10,532 bases of DNA from Promethearchaeia archaeon (GTDB taxonomy: Archaea; Asgardarchaeota; Lokiarchaeia; Sigyniarchaeales; SOKP01), in assembly GCA_029856375.1 (NCBI GenBank), contig JAHQWX010000034.1, positions 1 to 10,532 of the forward strand, in the 5' to 3' direction. The notes under the pieces are model-generated. The model did not search any database. It saw only the letters and a program-made list of their open reading frames with translations, and was not told the origin of the DNA. Shown one piece after another: positions 1-7,226 of this stretch. The position numbers and the translations under genes were made by a program. Within the stretch, counting starts at the first letter, position 1. The number at the start of each line of letters is the position of its first letter.

Positions 1-1329
1 AGCCCCGTCCATTTTCGGGGCTATTTTTCTCGGCAAATGAGCTGTTACGCACTCGTTAAAGAATGACTGCTTCTATATCCATCTTTTTGCTGTTTTCGAA
101 AAATAACGCCCTTCAGTTTAACACTTAACCTGCATTTGGGGACCTTAACCCAGGTCTAGGTTGTTCCCTTCTCGGCGATGACCCTTACGGCCACCAACCC
201 GTTTCCCAGCGTCTATAGCACCGGCAATTTCGGAGTTTAAGAGAAAAGCGAGGAATTTCTTCCCCTAACTTTCCAATTAGTGCTCTACCTCACCGGTTAC
301 CTCAACTGAGACCTGGCTGACACCAGCTTCGGGGAGAACCAGCTAACCCCAGTCTAGATTAGCCTTTTGCTCCTATTCTCAGCTCATGAATGCGAATTGC
401 ACGTCAGCTATCCTGCAGACCTCCATCACCCTTTCGAGTGACTTCATCTTGGCCAAGAATAGATCGACTGGCTTCGGGTTTTATAACAGAAACTTTCGGC
501 CCTTTCAGACCATTTTCCTAGATATATCCCTTAGAAGAATAAATACAAATCCGAAGATTTCTATCAAGTTCTAATGTGATAATATATTTGCGAAAATATC
601 GGTTTCCCTACGCCTCCAGAGGTTATCTCTTTAAGCTCGCTTCTACTATAAACTCCCTGGCCCATGTTTCCAGACGGATGATGCAACTCTGGTCCTCTGG
701 TCTCGAATGTGCCGTCACCAGCGTATCTTCGACTAGAATCTAACCTTTCAAGCTGCATCCTTAACAAACTATTTGGTTTCAAGCACTTTTCACGACCCTT
801 CCGGGTTACTTTTCATCGTTTGCTCACGCTACTAATTCACTATCGGTCTTGGAGAATATTTAGGTTTGCCAGTTTGTGTCTGGCATATTCATACGAGAAA
901 ACCATCCCGTACTACTCGGGGTATCCAGCATCAACCTGGTAAGTTACGGTTACGCGGCTATCACGCTCTATGGCTCGGCATTCCAGGAGTATTTACCTTT
1001 CTTACTTAGGTCGTACCAGACCCACACACCACATCTCCCCAGTGTTTTCCTCTGGGGATTCGGTTTGACCTTTTCCGTTTTCGCTCGCCGTTACTAACGG
1101 AATCACTATTGTTTTCTTTTCCTCCACCTACTAAAATGTTTTACTTCGGTGGGTTCCCCACCCCAAAGGGGTTTTCATGGATTATTAAGCCATGAGAGGA
1201 TGTCCCATTCGAGAATCTCAGGGTCAATGTCTACTTGCGACTAACCTGAGCTTATCGCAGCTTGTCACGCTCTTCCTCGGTTTCCAAGCCGAGATATCCA
1301 CCAAATAGTGTAGGCGTATTGGATTCTAC
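1..1329 (-). rRNA. 23S ribosomal RNA, 5' part (3' part beyond the left edge)
   Basis: Read on the minus strand, this is the 5' domain and part of domain II of large-subunit rRNA. Recognisable stretches in RNA order are the 5'-terminal GGTGGAT (1296-1302), CTGCGATAAGC (near 1250-1260), ACCGATAGTGAA (near 834-845), the GGAAACATGGGCC region (near 660-672), GTTAGCTGGTTCTCCCCGAA (near 331-350), and the GTPase-centre segment with GAAGCAG and GCGTAACAGCTCA (near 40-90). The window edge falls just past the GTPase centre, at roughly E. coli position 1130-1140 by motif matching, so about the first 40% of the gene is present. The 5' end at about 1329 is placed by analogy with the E. coli distance to GGTGGAT and may be off by about 10 nt. 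The segment is about 190 nt longer than the E. coli equivalent, partly because of the block at 481-599. Confidence 0.96.
481..599 (-). other. AU-rich insertion in 23S rRNA at the position of expansion segment ES9
   Basis: In RNA order, the conserved GGGAAACCGA (600-609) and AAACCCGAAGCC (about 471-482) bracket about 119 nt. The E. coli segment between the matching anchors is much shorter (roughly 40 nt). The extra sequence is AU-rich and self-complementary. One arm (542-551 with 556-565) closes on a UUCG tetraloop with nine pairs and one mismatch, and a second small hairpin spans 583-598. This is the neighbourhood of helices 30/31, where ES9 sits in eukaryotes and where enlarged segments are reported for Asgard archaea. 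The placement rests on anchors aligned by eye. An rRNA intron is less likely because no bulge-helix-bulge motif is obvious. Confidence 0.6.
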
Positions 1330-1409
1330 TTAGAGAAAGATTTAGATTGCTTATACTTAGAAGTCGATATATAAGGCTCTAGTTAGTATTAGCCTAAGGT
1401 ATTTTCATA

Positions 1410-1542
1410 ATCGGGAAGAATATATTCCTTTGAGCACAAGCTTTAGCTAAATTAAATAATAGTCAATATCATAGAATTGTATTTATTCAATTCATAAGAA
1501 AAAAATTGAGTCTTGTGCTTAGCTTAAACACCATTTCCCGAT
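1410..1542 (-). repeat. Long imperfect hairpin in the 23S leader
   Basis: ATCGGGAA at 1410-1417 pairs with TTCCCGAT at 1535-1542, and AGCACAAG at 1433-1440 pairs with CTTGTGCT at 1512-1519. The unpaired stretches between the two helices are about equal on both sides (15 nt at 1418-1432, 15 nt at 1520-1534), as expected for a large symmetric internal loop. A further small hairpin, GAATTG/CAATTC at 1474-1493, lies inside. The outer 10 nt 1432-1441 can instead pair perfectly with 1586-1595. Confidence 0.55.
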
Positions 1543-1595
1543 GAACTGAATGCCCCCGCGTGTTGATCTGCTCATCTTCCATGATGCTTGTGCTC

Positions 1596-1654
1596 GTTAT
1601 CAAGCTATTGCATCCATTTTTGGGGCGTGGATGAAATAGTGTACTCTCGATAAC
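1596..1654 (-). repeat. Strong hairpin in the 23S leader
   Basis: The outer arms 1596-1604 and 1646-1654 pair over 9 bp (one G-U in the minus-strand RNA). The inner arms 1605-1616 and 1628-1639 pair over 12 positions with one mismatch. The apical loop is 1617-1627, and about 6 nt (1640-1645) bulge out on one side only. The element sits directly next to the repeat GCTTGTGCTC at 1586-1595. It is probably a folded part of pre-23S RNA. Confidence 0.6.
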
Positions 1655-1665
1655 TTACTTGATTA

Positions 1666-1689
1666 TCGACTTTTTATAGAAAAGTCGAC
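1666..1689. repeat. Perfect 10-bp inverted repeat with 4-nt spacer
   Basis: TCGACTTTTT at 1666-1675 is followed by ATAG and then its exact complement AAAAAGTCGA at 1680-1689. It lies about 25 nt downstream of the candidate 23S TATA box, so it would be either the first stem of the transcript or an operator at the start site. A terminator for the minus-strand gene ending at 1757 is less likely, because no T-tract follows on that strand. Confidence 0.6.
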
Positions 1690-1710
1690 GAATTATTAAA
1701 AGAGTGTCGA

Positions 1711-1720
1711 AATTATAAAT
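1711..1720 (-). promoter_or_regulatory. Candidate TATA box for the 23S transcript
   Basis: On the minus strand this reads TTTATAATTT, preceded by an A-rich stretch that could serve as a BRE. With usual archaeal spacing, transcription would start near 1690. The surroundings are very AT-rich, so chance TATA-like sequences are frequent. The call rests mainly on its place upstream of the rRNA leader. Confidence 0.4.
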
Positions 1721-1756
1721 TTTTTGGTTTTTATTTTCAATTCTAACTGGTTCTAT

Positions 1757-2359
1757 CTATATCAAACTGAATATTATTGGAAATAACAAAATTATTATTA
1801 TTACGCCGAAGACTATTGTTGCAATTAATTCAAATAGCAATTTCCTTTTGGTTGGATGTTTTAGTTTATTATAAAAACTTAACTCTCTATGATCTGCTAC
1901 ACCATATATTTTTGCGTATAAAAGAACCTCCTTAATTGCTCTTTCAAGAAACGCGAGTAAACGATCTTGCTGGCTTGATGGAATGCTAAAATAATTCAAT
2001 AAACGCTGCAAAGATGATGTTTTACTAATTATTTTCTTCTTTTTTAATTTATTTATTGCGTTAGCAAGCCCAATATAGTTCACAAGATACTTTTTTTTTT
2101 CAAAACTTTTTGCCGTTTTGAAATTTATTAAATTTATTGTTAAAAAATCAGAGAGATTTTCGATGTGGCTCTCAATTGTTGCAGGAGAGAAGCCCTTATG
2201 AAAATCTGCAATCTTATCTACAAGAACTATATTGTTATTATTTTTTAACCATTTACCATAAAATTCTGCTAAATTATTAACTTCACAAGATTTCAGTAAA
2301 GATTTTACTAAACCATCGACATTATTTTCTATTTGATTCGAGTTTCTTTTGGGGTCCAT
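1757..2359 (-). CDS. Unrecognised protein with a C-terminal membrane anchor
   Basis: I do not recognise the family of this 200-residue protein. It is mostly polar and probably alpha-helical, with lysine-rich stretches in the middle (a run of four lysines). It ends in one strongly hydrophobic segment over the last 25 residues (VFGVIIIILLFPIIFSLI at the very end), with basic residues just before it. This is the layout of a tail-anchored protein with a cytosolic body. No signal peptide or catalytic motif is visible. I chose the ATG at 2359. A TTG at 2377 in the same frame would add six residues; neither has a clear Shine-Dalgarno sequence, and an AT-rich TATA-like stretch near 2396-2408 would give a very short leader. 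The gene lies upstream of 23S on the same strand and is divergent from the DUF72 gene. Confidence 0.75.
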   Translation of the reverse strand: MDPKRNSNQIENNVDGLVKSLLKSCEVNNLAEFYGKWLKNNNNIVLVDKIADFHKGFSPATIESHIENLSDFLTINLINFKTAKSFEKKKYLVNYIGLANAINKLKKKKIISKTSSLQRLLNYFSIPSSQQDRLLAFLERAIKEVLLYAKIYGVADHRELSFYNKLKHPTKRKLLFELIATIVFGVIIIILLFPIIFSLI

Positions 2360-2530
2360 CTTTTTAAAAGCAAACAAATCGTTTTTATTATTGACGATAT
2401 TTAATTTGTAAAAAAAAAAAATTCAAGTTATAATTAAAGTTATATTAGGAAACTAAAAATCATTGCATTTTATTAATCTCAATTTATTCAATTTCTAAAC
2501 CAAAATTTCATTAAACGGAGCCTAGATCGC

Positions 2531-3388
2531 ATGGAATCGAAAATTCTCATCGGCACATCCGGCTGGGGTTATCCAGAATGGAAAGAAGAGTTTTACCCAA
2601 AAAAATTAAACCAAAATGAATTCTTTCATTATTATTCTGAAATTTTTTATACAACTGAAATAAATACAACTTTTTATCAGATTCCCTCTCAAAAAACAGT
2701 GTATAAATGGGCGGTTTCGAGCCCAAATGATTTTCTTTTTTCAGCTAAAGTCCCTCAAGATGTTACACATAAATCTAAATTGAATTTAGAAAATTGTTGC
2801 GAACAATTCGAAAATTTCCTAAAAACTATGAATCCTTTAATCGAGGAACAAAAATTATTAGCATTCCTTTTACAATTACCCCCTTCATTTACTAAAAAAG
2901 ACCATTTTACGACATTGAAAGAATTTATTGAATATTGGGGGCCATCAGAAGATTACGAAAGGGTTGTGGAATTTAGACACCTTTCTTGGATGGATGAGAG
3001 TGTTTTTGAGTACTTAAAAAAAAATAATATTAGTTATTGCGGAGTAATCGAACCCCTTTTACCTCCCAGAATGGACATAACTAACTCGAATCTAATCTAT
3101 ATTCGGTTTCACGGGTATGGAGATAAACCATGGTTTAATTACAACTTTAACTATGAAGAAATAAAAGACTGGGCTCAAAAAATAGAAGAATTAAAAGGTA
3201 AATCTAAAAGAATTGGTATTTATTTCAACAACCATTTTTCTGGATATGCTGCTAAAAATTCGCTGGTTTTAATGAAAGAATTAAATGTTGAGCCTCGAAA
3301 TCATCCAAATAAAGTTAATCTGATTAAAATTAAAAAGCGCTCGGGAGAAATATCAAAGGATCAAACGAGTTTAGAAAAATTTTTTTAA
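2531..3388 (+). CDS. DUF72 (YecE-like) family protein
   Basis: At 285 residues this is close to the usual family length. The N-terminus carries the hallmark IGTSGWGYPEW (7-17) with FYP soon after (21-23). EFRHLSW (147-153), YIRFHGYG (190-197) and YFNNHFSGYAAKNS (231-244) are the other conserved DUF72 blocks. The fold is a TIM-barrel; the biochemical function of the family is not established. The ATG at 2531 is preceded by GGAG at 2517-2520 with a 10-nt spacer. Ketopantoate reductase starts 29 bp downstream on the same strand, so the two probably share a transcript, though that does not imply a role in CoA synthesis. The protein appears complete and cytosolic. Confidence 0.93.
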   Translation: MESKILIGTSGWGYPEWKEEFYPKKLNQNEFFHYYSEIFYTTEINTTFYQIPSQKTVYKWAVSSPNDFLFSAKVPQDVTHKSKLNLENCCEQFENFLKTMNPLIEEQKLLAFLLQLPPSFTKKDHFTTLKEFIEYWGPSEDYERVVEFRHLSWMDESVFEYLKKNNISYCGVIEPLLPPRMDITNSNLIYIRFHGYGDKPWFNYNFNYEEIKDWAQKIEELKGKSKRIGIYFNNHFSGYAAKNSLVLMKELNVEPRNHPNKVNLIKIKKRSGEISKDQTSLEKFF

Positions 3389-3417
3389 TCTCGAATTTTA
3401 TAAAGAAATGAGCGTTT

Positions 3418-4437
3418 ATGGTCAAAAATGTTAATATCGGAATTATTGGAGCTGGTGCAATAGGGTGTTTATTCGGAGGATACATCTCACAAGTAGAATC
3501 TGACGAAATAGAGTTAAATATTCATTTATATACAAGAGAGAAATGCAAAAAAAAAATAAGTAAAGAAGGTTTAATAATAAAAAAAGGTGGATCAACTAGA
3601 AAATTCTCTAAACTAACCATTTTTGACGAGCCAGTACTTCCGAAAACAAAAATTTTGGACACTAATTACGCTTTTACATACTTATTTTTAACCACTAAGG
3701 CCTATGATAATGCATCAGCAATACTTGAATATGACGATCTCATTAAAAAAGCCAAATATTTCATAATTCTGCAAAATGGAATAGGAAATGAAGATCTCAT
3801 AGTTGAGAAATTTCCTAATAAAAAAATTTTAAGAGCGATCACAACTAACGGAGCCTTAATGGAAGAAGATTGTAGTATTATTCACACTGGTCAAGGATTA
3901 ACCAAAATAGGATTAATTTCACAAAGAAAAGGGAATAGTAACCAATTAAAAATAGAGCAAGAAGATAAAGAGAATCTAGAAGCTATTAAGAATATATTAA
4001 CTCTTGCGGGATTAGAGACCACCATCGTCGAAGATATTGAAAAAGACTGCTGGGAAAAAGCTTTTATCAATATTGGAATTAATGCGTTTGGAGCTCTTAC
4101 TGGATTACGAAACGGTGAAATGATACAAAATAGTGGGCTTAAAAATCTAATGGAATGTGCAGTAATTGAAGCTGTAAATGTCGCAAAGGCAAAAGGTGTA
4201 AACATTGGGAAGAAAAATTATGTAGATTTAATGTTAGATGTGGCAAGAAGAACATCTAATAATAAAAACTCGATGCTTCAAGATATTTCTAAAGGAAAAA
4301 CTAAAACTGAGATCTCATTTTTAAATGGTAAAATCGTTAAATACGGCAAACAACTAAATATCGATGTTAACATTAACGAAGTATTAACCAATCTAATTTA
4401 TGGTTTAGAGATATCAAATAGGATAAAAAACACCTAA
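3418..4437 (+). CDS. panE: 2-dehydropantoate 2-reductase (ketopantoate reductase)
   Basis: This enzyme reduces ketopantoate to pantoate with NAD(P)H in CoA biosynthesis. The 339 residues begin with a Rossmann loop GAGAIG (11-16). TTKAYD (92-97) and QNG (119-121) follow the family's cofactor and substrate blocks. The catalytic lysine is probably K214 in WEKAFIN (212-218), and the C-terminal domain has SMLQD (285-289) and TEISFLNG (297-304), with E298 matching the conserved substrate-binding glutamate. All key positions are present, so it should be active. In Thermococcus the archaeal enzyme is the CoA-feedback point; whether that holds here cannot be read from the sequence. The ATG at 3418 follows an in-frame stop at 3409-3411, and no clear Shine-Dalgarno is seen. 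Its 3' end overlaps the convergent acetyltransferase gene by 4 bp. Confidence 0.92.
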   Translation: MVKNVNIGIIGAGAIGCLFGGYISQVESDEIELNIHLYTREKCKKKISKEGLIIKKGGSTRKFSKLTIFDEPVLPKTKILDTNYAFTYLFLTTKAYDNASAILEYDDLIKKAKYFIILQNGIGNEDLIVEKFPNKKILRAITTNGALMEEDCSIIHTGQGLTKIGLISQRKGNSNQLKIEQEDKENLEAIKNILTLAGLETTIVEDIEKDCWEKAFINIGINAFGALTGLRNGEMIQNSGLKNLMECAVIEAVNVAKAKGVNIGKKNYVDLMLDVARRTSNNKNSMLQDISKGKTKTEISFLNGKIVKYGKQLNIDVNINEVLTNLIYGLEISNRIKNT

Positions 4438-4982
4438 TCATTTATCATATCTGCCTTGAGTGCCATATAATACGCGTTTTCGCCGTCTTTATAATAACCT
4501 TTAAGAATTTTCTGTTTTATAAAGTGAAATTTGCTTTGATAAAGATTTGTTGCATTATAATTTGAGATCCTTACTTCAAGAACAAATTCTTGAACATCGT
4601 ATTTCTTTACTTCTTGTAAGCTTTTAGCAAGTAATGCCGTACCAATTCCCTTCCCTTGGTATTCTTTTAAGACTGCAATCGACACCAAATGCCCTTTTTT
4701 GACTACTTTGAGTCCAAAATTAGAAATACCCTTTTCAACTCTCCACATAACATATCCTATGATTCTTTGGGTATCTTCTCTTATTTTTGCCACTAAAAAT
4801 GACTCAGAATAAGATTCCAATATGGTTTTATAAAAAATATAAGGATAATCTTCTGGCAATTCCTTCTCATTGACCTCTTTTACGCTATATAATTCATCTA
4901 GCGTGCATGGAACAATTTCGAAGAAATCATCTTCCTTTTCTTGATATATACCGCTTAGTGATATTTTATTATCGATAACCAT
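4434..4982 (-). CDS. GNAT-family N-terminal acetyltransferase, Ard1/Naa10/RimI-like
   Basis: The family transfers acetyl from acetyl-CoA to the N-terminal amine of proteins. The acetyl-CoA-binding motif A is LVSIAVLKEYQGKGIG (99-114), with the Q-x-x-G-x-G core at 109-114. Features closer to Naa10/archaeal Ard1 than to a generic GNAT are ELPEDYP (41-47), LEVRISN followed by NLY (135-148), and YYKDGENAYYM (163-173), which matches the YYADGEDAYAM signature of Naa10. At 182 residues it is close to the single-domain family length, with about 20 extra N-terminal residues. The ATG at 4982 lacks an obvious Shine-Dalgarno. It lies 79 bp downstream of phosphopantothenate synthetase on the same strand and may be cotranscribed. 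Confidence 0.88.
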   Translation of the reverse strand: MVIDNKISLSGIYQEKEDDFFEIVPCTLDELYSVKEVNEKELPEDYPYIFYKTILESYSESFLVAKIREDTQRIIGYVMWRVEKGISNFGLKVVKKGHLVSIAVLKEYQGKGIGTALLAKSLQEVKKYDVQEFVLEVRISNYNATNLYQSKFHFIKQKILKGYYKDGENAYYMALKADMIND

Positions 4983-5061
4983 ACTCTAAGTCTATTAAAA
5001 GTTGAATTCAATATATAATTTTGTGCAATCCTAATAATAAAATTGTTCAATATAAAACGTA

Positions 5062-5874
5062 TTATATGTTAATGTTATTATTCAAAAATTTAAATGCATC
5101 CTCTTTCTGATTCTCAATATAATTTTTAATTATATCCAACATCTCTTGGATATTTCTTTTGTTATTATAGTCTGATATTATCTTTTTTAGCTGTTCTTCG
5201 GAATAGCGCTTAAGTTCGTAAGTAATTTCAATCATTTTGGGAAGAACTCTTGTAATATTATCTACGATTGTTATGTCTGCATGTATGGAGGTCCTACTAA
5301 TAGGATTTAAATCGACAGCGATAACCGTTTTACCCTTTTTTTTTAACGCTTCGGTTCTATCTCCATCTTCTAAAGGTACAAATACAACATCAGCTATATT
5401 AATCCCTTGAGGATCGACTCGCCTACGATTACTTTCTAATTCCTCAATCTCAACCATCATATCTTCGTTAAGTCCTAAAATTTCTTTAGCTCCCGCTAAC
5501 TCTAAAATTTCTCGAATAGCTTGAATCCTTCCTTCTTTTCTGTAAAATAGGTTTATTTCTAATTTAGAATTCAAAGCTTCTGATAATTCGACTAATTCTT
5601 TAGATGTTAGTATTGCTGTATTTCCGTTTACACTTATTATGGGACGTTCTGCAAGTATTAAGGTAGCTACTGCCGCTCGCATCGCCTTAATCGCCGGAGG
5701 GTTTGTTCTCTCTCCAAAGATATAGTCAAAGGCTTCACCTCTACCATGCGCTATTAATCCCGCTTCGGCAACAACTAAATTTTTCATACCTTCTATTATT
5801 TTATGTCTTGTTCTAAGAGATATTGCACGAGGATGCGAGTCTGGAATTTGATATTTATCTTTGTTTTCATTCAT
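5062..5874 (-). CDS. 4-phosphopantoate--beta-alanine ligase (archaeal phosphopantothenate synthetase)
   Basis: This archaeal enzyme condenses 4-phosphopantoate with beta-alanine using ATP to give 4-phosphopantothenate, replacing bacterial PanC in a pathway with the reversed order. The 270-residue protein is near the family norm of about 260. Conserved blocks are SHPRA (13-17), the glycine-rich HGRGEAFDY (43-51), NGN (83-85), RRRVDPQGI (150-158), EDGDRTE (169-175) and DLNPISRTS (188-196). The last 45 residues are lysine- and asparagine-rich and probably a poorly conserved tail. The ATG at 5874 has no Shine-Dalgarno; the 68-bp divergent spacer to aRF1 is very AT-rich, so a leaderless or short-leader transcript is plausible. 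Its substrate comes from the pantoate kinase encoded at 7227-8174. Confidence 0.94.
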   Translation of the reverse strand: MNENKDKYQIPDSHPRAISLRTRHKIIEGMKNLVVAEAGLIAHGRGEAFDYIFGERTNPPAIKAMRAAVATLILAERPIISVNGNTAILTSKELVELSEALNSKLEINLFYRKEGRIQAIREILELAGAKEILGLNEDMMVEIEELESNRRRVDPQGINIADVVFVPLEDGDRTEALKKKGKTVIAVDLNPISRTSIHADITIVDNITRVLPKMIEITYELKRYSEEQLKKIISDYNNKRNIQEMLDIIKNYIENQKEDAFKFLNNNINI

Positions 5875-5932
5875 CGCAAATATTAATAAAATATCAAAAA
5901 ATATTAATTTTATTTCAGATTTATTTTAAAAA

Positions 5933-5936
5933 GAGG
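5933..5936 (+). promoter_or_regulatory. Shine-Dalgarno site fixing the aRF1 start
   Basis: GAGG lies 6 nt before the ATG at 5943. The reading frame stays open upstream to an ATG at 5823, but that would run into the divergent synthetase gene and has no such site, so 5943 is the start. Confidence 0.7.
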
Positions 5937-5942
5937 AAATAT

Positions 5943-7214
5943 ATGTCGGATGAACATAATAAGAGCAAAGATTTAACAAGATTTAAAACCAAAAAGTTAT
6001 TAGACTTTTTGAGGGGAAAGAGAGGATTTCATACAGAGCTGATTAGTTTATATATTCCTCATGATCGAAAGCTTTCTGATGTAAGAAACTATCTAAGCAA
6101 CGAAGTCGCAGAAAGTCAAAATATAAAGTCTAAATTAACGCGAAAAAATGTTTTAGATAGTATTGGGAGCCTTCAGGGGCAATTGAACAAGATCAGTGTA
6201 ACTCCTGAGAATGGATTAATAATGTTTTCTGGAGCCATCCCTCAAGGAAACGCTCCTGGTACAGAAAAAAATGAGATATATATGATAGATCCTCCCGAAA
6301 AGGTTACCACTTTTAAGTATCACTGTGCCAGCGAATTTCTTTTAGAACCTCTTGAAGAAATGCTTAAAGAACAGGAAACCTACGGTCTTATCGTGATTGA
6401 TCGAGGAGAAGCAGCTGTTGGTTATCTAAAAGGCACTTATATTAATGTTCTCAAAGAATTCACGTCAGGAACGCATAGTAAACATAGAGCGGGAGGCCAA
6501 TCGTCTGTTAGGTTTTCGAGATTAATCGAAGAAGGTAAAATAAAATTCATTAGACGCGTAGCAGATTATTGTAATGAAGTGTTTATAGAAATGGAGGATT
6601 TAAAAGGCATATTTATTGGAGGTCCAGGTTTTACAAAAAATGAATTCGTTAAGGATGAAAGCTTAGATTATCGACTACAAGAAAAAATTATTAACACGGT
6701 CGACTTGGGTTATGGGGGCAGCGAGGGAATAAGACCATTAGTAATGAAAATAAAAGACGATATAAAAGATGTAAAATACATCCAACAAAAAGAATATATT
6801 CAAAAATTTATGGGGCATGTAGCTGGAGAAACTGGATACGCCGTTTATGGTGAAGAGGAAATAAGAAAAGCCTTAAACTATGGAGCGCTAGATATTTTAA
6901 TTATTTCAGAGGATATTGAGAAAACTGTGATTAAAATAGAATGCGAAGCATGCAAATATTCAGAAACTCAAACAATTGATGACGAGAACTTCGAGAAAAT
7001 ATCAGAAGAAATTCAAAATACCTCCTGTCAAAAATGTCAATCAAGCCTATTCAACATCGTAGAAAAGAAATCTTTAATAGAAGATTTAGGTGAATTAGCC
7101 GAAGCAGCTGGAACAGAGATAATTATCGTTTCTTCTGAGACAGAGGATGGAGAAATGATTTTGCAAACATTTGGCGGAATCGTAGGTATTTTACGATATA
7201 GGGCGTTTGATTAA
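5943..7214 (+). CDS. prf1: Peptide chain release factor aRF1
   Basis: This is the archaeal class-1 release factor, homologous to eukaryotic eRF1, which recognises all three stop codons in the ribosomal A site and triggers peptide release. The 423 residues contain the decoding loop NIKS (60-63), YHCASEF (126-132) matching the YxCxxxF stop-recognition motif, and the catalytic GGQ (184-186) followed by SSVRFSR. The C-terminal domain has a small insert with two CxxC pairs (C334/C337 and C362/C365), the zinc-binding minidomain seen in archaeal proteins. Length fits the usual 410-420. The first 40 codons of the longer open frame are excluded because GAGG at 5933-5936 points to this ATG. It is divergent from phosphopantothenate synthetase and convergent with pantoate kinase, only 12 bp apart. 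Confidence 0.96.
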   Translation: MSDEHNKSKDLTRFKTKKLLDFLRGKRGFHTELISLYIPHDRKLSDVRNYLSNEVAESQNIKSKLTRKNVLDSIGSLQGQLNKISVTPENGLIMFSGAIPQGNAPGTEKNEIYMIDPPEKVTTFKYHCASEFLLEPLEEMLKEQETYGLIVIDRGEAAVGYLKGTYINVLKEFTSGTHSKHRAGGQSSVRFSRLIEEGKIKFIRRVADYCNEVFIEMEDLKGIFIGGPGFTKNEFVKDESLDYRLQEKIINTVDLGYGGSEGIRPLVMKIKDDIKDVKYIQQKEYIQKFMGHVAGETGYAVYGEEEIRKALNYGALDILIISEDIEKTVIKIECEACKYSETQTIDDENFEKISEEIQNTSCQKCQSSLFNIVEKKSLIEDLGELAEAAGTEIIIVSSETEDGEMILQTFGGIVGILRYRAFD

Positions 7215-7226
7215 AGAATTTAATTA

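Larger units (their letters stand above)
1330..1690 (-). other. 23S rRNA leader (pre-rRNA 5' flank), highly structured
   Basis: This stretch of about 360 nt has no credible open reading frame and lies between the 23S 5' end and a candidate promoter on the same strand. It contains several inverted repeats (listed separately) and a short helix-forming GGCT/AGCC pair near 1374-1393. No 16S rRNA 3' end, tRNA or 5S rRNA can be read in it. The simplest reading is a transcribed leader carrying one half of a processing stem; the other half would lie 3' of 23S, outside the window. A separate structured non-coding RNA within 1410-1654 is an alternative I cannot exclude. Confidence 0.55.

Noticed and set aside
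386..1097. Several open frames of 62-77 codons on both strands
   Set aside because: They lie entirely within 23S rRNA, whose conserved sequence explains the region.
1543..1595. Possible C/D box small RNA (ATGATGC, GATGAA and CTGA elements)
   Set aside because: The boxes are imperfect and in the wrong order and spacing for a C-D'-C'-D guide; rRNA leader is simpler.
1330..1690. Possible 16S end, 5S rRNA, RNase P or SRP RNA
   Set aside because: None of the conserved cores I know for these RNAs could be found on either strand.
2378..2530. Possible small RNA or extra gene in the AT-rich divergent spacer
   Set aside because: Only homopolymer A/T runs and TATA-like stretches are visible, which fit two divergent promoters.
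3891..4205. Minus-strand open frame of 104 codons
   Set aside because: It is antisense to ketopantoate reductase, whose catalytic motifs lie in the same stretch, and it has no recognisable protein features.
5823..5942. A 40-residue N-terminal extension of aRF1
   Set aside because: It overlaps the start of the divergent synthetase gene, has no family similarity, and the Shine-Dalgarno at 5933-5936 points to the ATG at 5943.
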